Shown here piece after piece: positions 8,182-15,583 of a DNA stretch of 64,000 nt. The number at the start of each line of letters is the position of its first letter. Position 1 is the stretch's first letter. Location: the NCBI GenBank assembly GCA_024998685.1, contig JACOEH010000001.1:1-64000 (forward strand), given 5' to 3'. Below the pieces are notes generated by a model. That model had not been told where the DNA came from. It was given only the letters and a program-made list of their open reading frames with translations, and searched no databases. A program made the translations under genes and the position numbers. This DNA comes from Nitrospira sp. (lineage in GTDB: Bacteria; Nitrospirota; Nitrospiria; Nitrospirales; Nitrospiraceae).

Positions 8182-8483
8182 TAGGGAAGGCTTCTCGGTG
8201 GCTGCGGCTTCACCGGAGGGATGGGCTCCGGTTGGGGCGGCGGAACCGGTGAAGGGGGCAACGGAGTCGGCTTCGGCGGTGGAACCGGCGAAGGTGGTAA
8301 GGGTTCCGGAGGTGGGTTCGGAACAGGCGGTGGGGGAATGGGTTGCGGAGGCAAGGGATCAACGTCTGAGACCATGACGGTGTCATGAGGACTAGGCAGA
8401 GGAGGATTCCAAGGAATGATCCCAGAACTCCCCACCATGACAGTGAATGCCAAGGACATCATGTGTTTGGACAATACACTCAT
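8181..8483 (-). CDS. Small proline-rich exported protein
   Basis: About 100 residues. A short hydrophobic N-terminus (LSKHMMSLAFTVMVGSSG) could be a signal peptide or anchor. From about residue 45 nearly every second or third residue is proline, in degenerate P-P-x-P-x-P blocks such as PLPPSPVPPPKPTP, which would form an extended polyproline rod, perhaps spanning the periplasm. I take the start at ATG 8483 because the upstream 31 codons lack hydrophobic or family features. The sequence is low-complexity, so homology cannot be judged. It is plausible as a gene but not certain. Confidence 0.45.
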   Translation of the reverse strand: MSVLSKHMMSLAFTVMVGSSGIIPWNPPLPSPHDTVMVSDVDPLPPQPIPPPPVPNPPPEPLPPSPVPPPKPTPLPPSPVPPPQPEPIPPVKPQPPRSLP

Positions 8484-9104
8484 CGTGACCTGCTTGTACG
8501 GCGGCATCTCAGGTTGCCCGACCAACATGCGACACTTCCTATGTACAGGTTGAGCCGTTCCGTCATTCTTGTTCATGCATTCCTTATTCCTGCCCCACCG
8601 ATTGGATTCCGTCGAACATCAGCAGGGGCGTCACATTCGCTTCCGGGACGACGAGTCAGTGAGAGGAAACTTTGTCCGAACAGATAGGCCCGCACAACGT
8701 AACAGAGCCGGGGATACCTAGGTGTGCCCCTAGTTTTCATATTGCGGCCTTTCCCTATACTGCGGCTCCGCAATAAGCTGCGACTCTTCTTTCTATATCC
8801 GAAGGCATGCCGAGATAGTCTCGTTTCACTTAAGAACCAGATTTGTTCGACGCTTTTTTATTCGTCAAGGATAGAGCGCGACGTTACTGATCAGAAGGGG
8901 AATTCATGAGCCACGGTTCGACAGCATCGACCAGCCTCACCCTGAACCACAATCCCGCTGCCCGGTTCATGAAACGCCGCCTGTTCAGCCGACAAACCGA
9001 GTTTAGTCCGCCGGTCCTGCGGGATCACGTTGGCGGCCGGTTTGAAATGGCTGGGGCGAGGTACACGTTTCACGGCTTGCCGCCACGGGAAGGAGATGAT
9101 TCCC
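8484..9104. other. Intergenic region upstream of the histidine kinase
   Basis: About 620 bases with no convincing gene. A 68-codon frame (8906-9112) has AAGGGG upstream and overlaps the kinase start by eight bases, but shows no family features. No tRNA-like or riboswitch-like structure was recognised. Confidence 0.4.
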
Positions 9105-11776
9105 ATGTCTGACCCTGTCCGGCCGTCGACACAACATTCAGACGATTTCCTCATCGGCGGCGGCGAGATGGGCAAGGCCGTGCGCGCCAAGGATTGGTCC
9201 AGGACGCCGCTGGGACCGATTGAATCGTGGCCGCAAAGTCTGCGCACGGCTGTCAGCCTCGCCTTGGCGTCGAACTTTCCGATCAACATCATCTGGGGAC
9301 CGCAACGCAACCAGATCTACAACGACGGCTACCGGCCGCTCTGTGGGGCGAAGCATCCACACTCGATGGGCCAGGACTACAAGGAATGCTGGTTGTCGGC
9401 GTGGCCGGTGATCGGCGGTGCGTTTGAGCGTGCCAGCGGCGGTGAGGCCGCGTTCCTGGTCAACCAACGCATGTTCCTCGATCGCAACGGCTATCTGGAA
9501 GAGACGTTTTTTACCTTCTCGCATAGCCCCATCCGCGATGAGTCCGGCGCGGTCGCCGGCTTGTTTCACCCTGTCACGGAACTCACTCAGCAATCGCTGA
9601 CAGAGCGACGTTTGACGATTCTGCGCGACCTGGCGGACAACACGACGCAAGCCAAAAGCGTCGAGGATGCCGCACGTCTGATCGCGGAAACACTGAAGCG
9701 GAGCGAACTCGATGTGCCGTTTGCCCTCCTCTATTTACTGGAGTCCGACGGAAAGCGCGCGCGCTTGGCGCAGCATGTGGGGTTGGCGCCCGGCGCCGGT
9801 CCGCAGCTGGTCGATTTGGAAATGTCGCCGCCGCTCTGGCCGCTGTCCGAGGCGGCGCGATCACGACAAATTATACAAGTCGATAACCTTGAGCAGCGCT
9901 TCGGTGTGCCGGCTTGCGGGCCGTATCCGGAAACGCCGCGGTCGGCGCTCGTGATGCCGATCTGCCTGCCGGCGCTGGAACATCCGCTGGCGGTGCTCAT
10001 CGCCGGGGTCAGTCCGCGGCGGGAGTTGGATGGGCCATACCGTCGGTTCTACAGCATGCTGGCTGAGGCGGTCACAAGTGCCTTGTCGAAAGCGCGTGCC
10101 TACGAAGAAGAGAGCAGGCAGGCTGAGGCCCTGGCTGAGATCGATCGCGCGAAGGCCGCCTTTTTCTCCAACGTCAGCCATGAGAGCGAGCGGCGCTTGC
10201 GGAACTTTGCCGATACTGCGCCGGCTATGCTGTGGGTTACCGAGGCAGACGGGTCCTGCTCATTCCTTTCGCGAGGCTGGTACGAATACACCGGGCAGAC
10301 CGAAGAAGAGGGACTCGGCTTTGGGTGGCTCAAGGCAGTGCATGCGGACGATCGTGAAGAATCCAGCCGCATCTTCCTGGAGGCGAATCGTAGACATGAG
10401 CCGTTCATCCTGGATTATCGGCTGCGCCGTGCTGATGGCGAATACCGCTGGTGCATGGATGCCGGTCGACCGCGTTTCGAGGAGAGGGTACCTTTCAAGG
10501 GTACGTCGGTTCGGTCATCGACATCACCGAGCGAAAGCAGGCGGAAGAGGCCTTGCGCGCGAGCGAGGAGCGGCTGCGGACGTTCGCGGGACAATTGGAA
10601 ATTGTCGTCGAAGAACGCACTCAAGAGCTTGTGCAGTCCCACGATCGCTTGCGCGCGCTGGCGACTGAACTGAACCTTGCCGAGCAGCGGGAGCGGAAAC
10701 GGATCGCCACGGAGCTGCACGACCATTTGCAGCAAATATTGGTGCTTGGAAAGATCAAGCTCGGCCAAGGTAAACGACTGGCGGAAGCGGCACCCGTGGC
10801 GGCCAAGCTGATGAAGGAGACGGATGACGTGTTGTCCGATGCCTTGACCTATACCCGTACCCTCGTGGCCGAATTGAGTCCGCCCGTGCTGCGCGACCAT
10901 GGGTTGACGGTGGGGCTCAAGTGGCTCGGCGAGTACATGCAAAAACATCAGATCGCTGTCACGGTGACCGTTCCTGAAGAGGATGAACTTATTCTGCCGG
11001 AAGACCAGACGATCCTTCTGTTTCAATCGGTGCGGGAATTGCTGATCAATTCCTCCAAGCATGCAGGGACCGGGCAGGCGACTGTGGTGCTGGAACATCG
11101 TGACGGCCTCCTGAGAATCGAAGTGTGCGATGAAGGCACGGGTTTCGATCTTGCTGCTGCGGACACTCCTCATGGAGGGATCTCTTCAAAATTCGGACTC
11201 TTCAGCATCCGGGAGCGGATGCGGGCGCTGGGCGGGGCGTTCAACCTCCACTCCGCTTCGGGGCAGGGGACGACGGCAACGTTGACGCTGCCGCTACGAA
11301 GTAGTGCAAGTGCTCAGTGCCGAGTGCTGAGTCGTCCGGAACAGCGGCACATGTTCGGGCCGAACACTCAGCACTCAGGACTCCAGCAGAACGCGAAGAT
11401 TCGCGTTCTGCTGGTCGACGACCATGCCATGGTCCGACAAGGGCTTCGCTCCGTGTTGGATGGGTATGAGGATATCCGGGTGATCGGCGAAGCCGAGAAC
11501 GGAGAGGAGGCGGTACAACTGGTGAACCAACTGCGACCGACGGCGGTGGTGATGGATATCAACATGCCGAAGATGGACGGCATTGAGGCGACGGGACGGA
11601 TCAAGTCACGCTATCCGGAGACGATCGTGATTGGGATCTCAGTGAACGCCGCCAAGGAGAAAGAAGAGGCGATGAAGCAGGCCGGGGCCGTCCGGCTGAT
11701 GACAAAAGAAGCGGCGGTGGAACAGCTTTACGACGTCATTGTTGAGGCGGCGAAGCAGAAGGGGACGGCGGCATGA
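9105..11776 (+). pseudogene. Hybrid sensor histidine kinase/response regulator, frameshifted
   Basis: About 890 residues once the frame is repaired. Order: PAS-type sensor (WSRTPLGPIESWPQSLR, near residues 20-140), GAF (about 175-340), AFFSNVSHE, a second PAS (from about 360), HisKA_3 with the phospho-acceptor in TELHDHLQQ (His codon 10718-10720), HATPase, then a C-terminal receiver with VVMDINMPKMDG. The reading frame changes between about 10479 and 10490 inside the second PAS; one frame stops at 10673 and the other carries on from FQGYVGSVIDITERK. This is either a real inactivating mutation or a sequencing error. SNVSHE is the start of an H-box whose remainder is missing. Start ATG 9105 follows AAGGAGAT. 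The receiver is joined through a heptamer-repeat linker. Confidence 0.85.
11304..11414 (+). repeat. Heptamer linker element plus palindrome joining kinase and receiver
   Basis: The left arm has GTGCTCA (11310-11316), GTGCCGA and GTGCTGA (to 11330) in 7-nt phase. The right arm has ACTCAGC (11366-11372) and ACTCAGG (11373-11379). GAGTGCTGAGT (11322-11332) pairs perfectly with ACTCAGCACTC (11366-11376). Directly after it, 15 bp (11383-11397) and their perfect reverse complement (11400-11414) face each other across GA. The whole element is translated. Confidence 0.8.
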
Positions 11777-11934
11777 CCGGCGAAGACTCCGTCCTCTCTG
11801 TAGCACAGAGCCACCCCCTGAGTCCGAGACTGCGCGAAACGCCTGAATATTTCCGGTAAAACCTTACAGCATTCTCCGGTTATTCGGCTCTCTCCTTGCA
11901 ATGATTCAGCAGATTGACTCTTGAAAGGAATGAA

Positions 11935-12399
11935 ATGAAGCCAAATTTTTGCCGAGCCGCCGTCATTTTATGGGTCGCCACGCTGGGCGTGGGAGGATGG
12001 TTTTTTGTCAAGGGAGTGACGAAAACGGGAAGTGATGGCCGGGTGGAAATAATCCTGGCAGCAGCGGAGCGCGATCAAATCCTCGCTGAAATGCGCTCGC
12101 TCTTGAAAGCGGTGGATGGGCTTATCAGGGGACTGGGAGAGCCGAATCCTGATCCGAGACAGATGGAAGCAACGGCGAGGGCGGTCGGGATGAACATGGC
12201 CGCGGACACGGAGCCGACGATCATGGCCAAGTTGCCGCTGCCGTTCAAACAGATGGGCATGTCCATCCACAAAGACATGGATGCACTGGCGGATGCGATC
12301 GTGCGGCACGAGACATCGCAACAGATCCTGCAACGGTTGTCGAGCATGACGGCTCGCTGCACGGCATGTCACGACATGTATCGATTCAAAGCGAGCTGA
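11935..12399 (+). CDS. Periplasmic c-type cytochrome, C-terminal haem site (cytochrome c'/c556-like)
   Basis: 154 residues. An N-terminal hydrophobic segment (FCRAAVILWVATLGVGGWFFV) is a signal or anchor. The rest is helical, and the only haem-binding motif, CTACH, lies about nine residues from the end. A single CxxCH at the C-terminus of a four-helix protein is the layout of the cytochrome c'/c556 group. M-G-M near residue 110 and upstream Met residues are possible sixth ligands. ATG 11935 is preferred because GAAAGGAA lies eight bases before it. It stands alone between the kinase and the SQR-like gene; electron transfer is likely, the partner unknown. Confidence 0.7.
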   Translation: MKPNFCRAAVILWVATLGVGGWFFVKGVTKTGSDGRVEIILAAAERDQILAEMRSLLKAVDGLIRGLGEPNPDPRQMEATARAVGMNMAADTEPTIMAKLPLPFKQMGMSIHKDMDALADAIVRHETSQQILQRLSSMTARCTACHDMYRFKAS

Positions 12400-12428
12400 T
12401 AGCTGTCAGCAGTGGGCGACCAGCGGCA
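12394..12428 (+). repeat. Heptamer repeat run overlapping the cytochrome stop codon
   Basis: AGCTGAT (12394-12400) and AGCTGTC (12401-12407) begin a run that continues in phase with AGCAGTG, GGCGACC and AGCGGCA. The TGA stop of the cytochrome gene (12397-12399) is inside the first unit. Confidence 0.55.
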
Positions 12429-12786
12429 GAGGAGAAGTGAAGAAATCAAACTGCACGTGCAAGACGCCTACGACAAGATCAAAGATCTGATCACCGTAGA
12501 GTAGCTGGAGTCATGGGTGTGGCATCTCTGTTGCTTTCTGCGACAGAGAAGATTTCCCATCTGTTGCAAGACTCCCCTCAAGCCGTTCACAGTGTAAGGC
12601 CGCAGCGTTCAAACTCCTGCATTATCCATAGGGAAGAATCTGATTCTGTCAGGCGGCTTCTCCTTTGCAATTCTTGAGGGAGGGGAGCTTATCGGGTCCA
12701 ATTCATTCTATCGGCAGCAGGCTTTCCGGTCGTACCAATGGCAAGGATTTTCTGGAAGCTGAGCAGCTGAAAGAAAAGGAGGCGGC
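12429..12786 (+). other. Intergenic region with a possible gene remnant
   Basis: A short open stretch ending at TAG 12502-12504 reads as a charged amphipathic helix (EEIKLHVQDAYDKIKDLI) and looks like the tail of a lost gene. I cannot assign it. The remaining 280 bases up to the SQR-like gene show no gene; they presumably hold its promoter. Confidence 0.3.
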
Positions 12787-14034
12787 ATGGCACGTGTGGC
12801 GATCATCGGCGCATCAATCGGCGGTCTGCCTGCCGCCTATGAGGCCAGGGCGCTGTTGGGTAAGAAACATCAGGTCACCGTCATTTCAAATGTGAGCTCG
12901 TTCCACTTCGTGCCGTCGAATCCCTGGGTCGCGGTCGGCTGGCGCACCAGGAAAGACATCAGCTTTGAGTTGGGACCTGTGTTAGCAAAGAAGGGGATCG
13001 AATTCATTCAGGCTACAGCTGATCGAATTGAACCAGAACAGAACCGAGTCATTACGGCGAAAGGGGAGGTGCCGTACGACTATCTCATCATCGCCACAGG
13101 TCCAAAGCTGAACTTTCCTGCTGTACCGGGCCTCGGTCCGAGCGGCTATACACAGTCAGTCTGTAATGTGGACCATGCAGAACAGGCCTGGGGCGCCTAT
13201 CAGAGCTTCCTGAAAGATCCAGGTCCAATAGTCATCGGCGCCGCGCCAGGGGCCTCATGCTTCGGTCCGGCTTACGAGATGGCGTTTATTCTCGATGCAG
13301 ATTTGCGGAAGAAAAAACTCCGCAAAAAGGTACCGATTTATTTCGTCACGCCGGAGCCCTATATCGGTCACATGGGGCTCGCCGGTGTGGGAAAATCGAG
13401 GCGGTTGATGGAGGATGAGTTTGCCGAGCATTCGATCAAGCCGATCCACAACACGGCGATCAAGGAAGTCCAGCCGGGGAAGATGATCTTGGAGGACGGT
13501 CAGGAGGTGCCCTTCCGTTACTCGATGATGATTCCGCCGTTTGCCGGAGTCGATGCGGTGGCGGGGACAACGGGCCTGTGCAATCCCAAAGGATTCGTCA
13601 ATATCGATGCCTACCAGGCGAATCCGAAGTACAAGAATATTTTCGCGGTAGGAGTCTGCGTCGCCATCCCGCCTGTCGAGCAGACGCCGGTCCCGACCGG
13701 TGCCCCGAAGACCGGATACATGATCGAATCGATGGTGTCGGCGGCCGTTCACAATATCAAGGCTGATATCGACAATAATACGAAGAAGGAAACTGCGACG
13801 TGGAACGCGATCTGTCTGGCCGACATGGGAGATACGGGAATGGCGTTCGTGGCCCTGCCGCAGAGGGCCCCGCGGAATGTCACCTGGGCGAAGAAAGGCA
13901 AATGGGTCCACTTGGCCAAGATCGCGCTGGAAAAGTACTTCCTGATGAAAATGAAACGGGGTATCAGCGAACCCTTCTTTGAGAAGGCGATTCTCGATGC
14001 GATGGGGATCGGCAAGCGCGAAGTCGGCGGATAA
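12787..14034 (+). CDS. Sulfide:quinone oxidoreductase-like FAD-dependent oxidoreductase
   Basis: 415 residues of the SQR/flavocytochrome c sulfide dehydrogenase group. An N-terminal FAD-binding Rossmann motif (VAIIGASIGGLPAAYEA) is followed by YDYLIIATGPKLNFPAVPGL (second dinucleotide strand) and YKNIFAVGVCVAIPP near residue 290, the flavin-contact region. Cys residues in SVCNVDHAE, GASCFGPAYE and GVCVAI could provide the redox pair. SQR enzymes oxidise sulfide to polysulfide or sulfur and pass electrons to quinone at the inner membrane. The C-terminal stretch around KIALEKYFLMKMKRG fits a membrane-association helix. AAGGAGG precedes ATG 12787. The DUF2892 gene downstream is a frequent SQR companion. 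The sulfide specificity is inferred. Confidence 0.82.
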   Translation: MARVAIIGASIGGLPAAYEARALLGKKHQVTVISNVSSFHFVPSNPWVAVGWRTRKDISFELGPVLAKKGIEFIQATADRIEPEQNRVITAKGEVPYDYLIIATGPKLNFPAVPGLGPSGYTQSVCNVDHAEQAWGAYQSFLKDPGPIVIGAAPGASCFGPAYEMAFILDADLRKKKLRKKVPIYFVTPEPYIGHMGLAGVGKSRRLMEDEFAEHSIKPIHNTAIKEVQPGKMILEDGQEVPFRYSMMIPPFAGVDAVAGTTGLCNPKGFVNIDAYQANPKYKNIFAVGVCVAIPPVEQTPVPTGAPKTGYMIESMVSAAVHNIKADIDNNTKKETATWNAICLADMGDTGMAFVALPQRAPRNVTWAKKGKWVHLAKIALEKYFLMKMKRGISEPFFEKAILDAMGIGKREVGG

Positions 14035-14102
14035 TGGCGCTCTCTAGCCTGAATCTTTTGCATGGCATGTGCCTCACACCAGCAAGAGAAAGGGAGGGTG
14101 AT

Positions 14103-14291
14103 ATGAAACTCAACGAACGTTTGCGATTGATTGCCGGTATCTTCGTGCTCGCCGCGGTGATCCTCGGGGCAACGGTGCACCCCTATTGGAACTATTTCGC
14201 CGCCTTTGTGGCGGTGAACCTTATCCAATCCGCCTTTACCGGTTGGTGTCCGATGATGGCGCTGCTCCGGAAGTTCGGTGTGCAGGAATAG
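14103..14291 (+). CDS. DUF2892 (YgaP-type) small membrane protein
   Basis: 62 residues that are almost entirely a DUF2892 domain: the K-L-N-E-R-L-R-L-I-A-G opening, a membrane helix (FVLAAVILGATV), then WNYFAAFVAVNLIQSAFTGWCPMMALLRKFG with the conserved GWCP. The same domain is the membrane part of YgaP, whose rhodanese portion handles sulfane sulfur, and free-standing copies often follow sulfide-oxidising genes. ATG 14103 follows AGGGAGGGTGAT; upstream codons in frame are not part of the domain. It is 68 bases after the SQR-like gene and probably in its operon. Confidence 0.85.
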   Translation: MKLNERLRLIAGIFVLAAVILGATVHPYWNYFAAFVAVNLIQSAFTGWCPMMALLRKFGVQE

Positions 14292-14306
14292 CCAGGATGT
14301 TGGAAG

Positions 14307-14378
14307 AAGGTCGAGGCTTAGGTCAAGGTTGAGAGTCGGAAACGTGAACCCTCAGTCTGAACCTCGGGCGTAGCCTTG
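14307..14378 (+). repeat. Degenerate heptamer repeat element before the RND adaptor
   Basis: Words such as AGGCTTA (14314-14320) and GGTCAAG (14321-14327), then GTTGAGA, run in 7-nt phase. The facing side has CTCAGTC and TGAACCT (14351-14364). The match is weaker than at other loci, but the words recur at 25482 and 4980. Confidence 0.4.
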
Positions 14379-14400
14379 GTGAACGGTCGGAAGAGTCGAC

Positions 14401-15459
14401 ATGATGGGTACACGGTGGTTGATCGCACTGGTGCTGATCTTGGCCGGCTGCGGGTCCAAAGAAGAGCCGGCCGCAGTGGTTTCAACCGCTTCACAGAGAA
14501 CTATCCAAACTGCGGTTGTCGAGGCTAAGCATACGTCGGTACCGATCCGTGTTGAGGTGACCGGTCAGGTTGCTCCTCTCTTCCAAGCTACGCTCTCCAG
14601 TCGCATTCAAGGAACGATAGACAAGTTGCTGGTTCGAGAAGGCGTGAAAGTCTCCAAGGGGCAGCTTCTCATCCAGTTGGACAGTCGCGATCTTGAGGCG
14701 GATTTGGCGCGCGCGGACGCCGAGGTCGAGAATACGAAAGTGCAACTCGACCGTATGAACCAGCTATACGCTCAAGATGCGGTGTCGAAACAGGAGATGG
14801 AGAACGCGATCAGGAGTTACAAAGTTGCTGAAGCGAATCGTAAGGCGGTGGAGGCTCAGCTCAGCTACACGGCGGTGAGAGCACCCTTTGACGGCATCAT
14901 CACCGAGAAAAAAGTGGAAGCAGGGGAATTAGCCTCGCCCGGCCAGCCGCTGCTCAAAATGGAAGACCCTCAGCGTCTTCGGCTGGAAGCCACGGTGGCT
15001 GAGGGAGATCTCAAATCCCTGTCTCGCGGCGACAAGATCCCCGTAACCATTGATGCCTTAGGAAGGCCGGCATTCATCGGTACGGTCAGCCAGATTCTTC
15101 CTGCCGGTGACCCGCAAACTCACACGTTCATGGTCAAGGTGGACTTGCCGAAGACAGCCGGGCTGAAGACCGGCATGTTCGGTCGCTTTCCGCTTGAGAA
15201 GGGTACCACGCACGCCATTCTCGTCCCCTCGACAGCCGTGGTGGAACGCGGCGAGCTCAACAGCGTCTTCGTGGTCGGAGAGGATCGGATCGCGCGGCTC
15301 CGGTGGATCAAACTCGGGCGGCGCTACGAGAAGCAGGTTGAGATTCTTTCAGGGATCAATGAAGGCGAGCGAATCGTAATGGACGGCAGCCGGGGAGTTG
15401 ATGGAGCCGCAGTTCAGGTCGTCGAGACCGTGGCGTCGCCGGCGGTGCCGACACAGTGA
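14401..15459 (+). CDS. RND efflux periplasmic adaptor lipoprotein (membrane fusion protein)
   Basis: 352 residues. The N-terminus is a lipoprotein signal (WLIALVLILAGCGSK, with Cys in the lipobox L-A-G-C). The core has the split biotinyl-lipoyl motif (GTIDKLLVREGVKVSKGQLL and VRAPFDGIITEKKVEAGELA) around a coiled-coil hairpin near residues 100-150, followed by beta-barrel and membrane-proximal domains. It links the RND permease to an outer-membrane channel. The permease gene follows on the same strand. No TolC gene is adjacent; the TolC homologue near 29 kb belongs to a different cluster but could serve both. Confidence 0.93.
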   Translation: MMGTRWLIALVLILAGCGSKEEPAAVVSTASQRTIQTAVVEAKHTSVPIRVEVTGQVAPLFQATLSSRIQGTIDKLLVREGVKVSKGQLLIQLDSRDLEADLARADAEVENTKVQLDRMNQLYAQDAVSKQEMENAIRSYKVAEANRKAVEAQLSYTAVRAPFDGIITEKKVEAGELASPGQPLLKMEDPQRLRLEATVAEGDLKSLSRGDKIPVTIDALGRPAFIGTVSQILPAGDPQTHTFMVKVDLPKTAGLKTGMFGRFPLEKGTTHAILVPSTAVVERGELNSVFVVGEDRIARLRWIKLGRRYEKQVEILSGINEGERIVMDGSRGVDGAAVQVVETVASPAVPTQ

Positions 15460-15461
15460 AG

Positions 15462-15575
15462 CGTATCTCGCGAGACTGGCGGGAGTCGCGAGAAAAGCGC
15501 GACGGGTCGAGGAGGTGGTTGAGACGAGTCCCGCCTTTCGCGCATGTCTCGACTTTCTCGCAAGCACGAGATACG
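15462..15575. repeat. Nested inverted-repeat (hairpin) element between adaptor and permease
   Basis: CGTATCTCG (15462-15470) pairs with CGAGATACG (15567-15575). Inside it GCGAGAAA (15488-15495) pairs with TTTCTCGC (15554-15561), and GGCGGGA pairs with TCCCGCC. This gives a long nested hairpin that ends eight bases before the permease ATG. The right-arm word CGAGATACGAG recurs near 51699. Confidence 0.6.
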
Positions 15576-15583
15576 AGCGACGA

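Noticed and set aside
8906-9112. A 68-codon frame with AAGGGG upstream, overlapping the start of the kinase at 9105
   Set aside because: The product shows no family or composition signal and the kinase has its own better-placed AAGGAGAT. It could be a leader peptide, but nothing supports that.
11366-11397. Possible CRISPR-like or minisatellite array
   Set aside because: Units are 7 nt with no spacers and only 2-5 copies, and the segment is translated; this is not CRISPR.
15398-15583. Extension of the RND permease start by 62 codons
   Set aside because: The upstream codons overlap the adaptor gene and the hairpin repeat; the protein begins naturally at MTTYRPGLSG.
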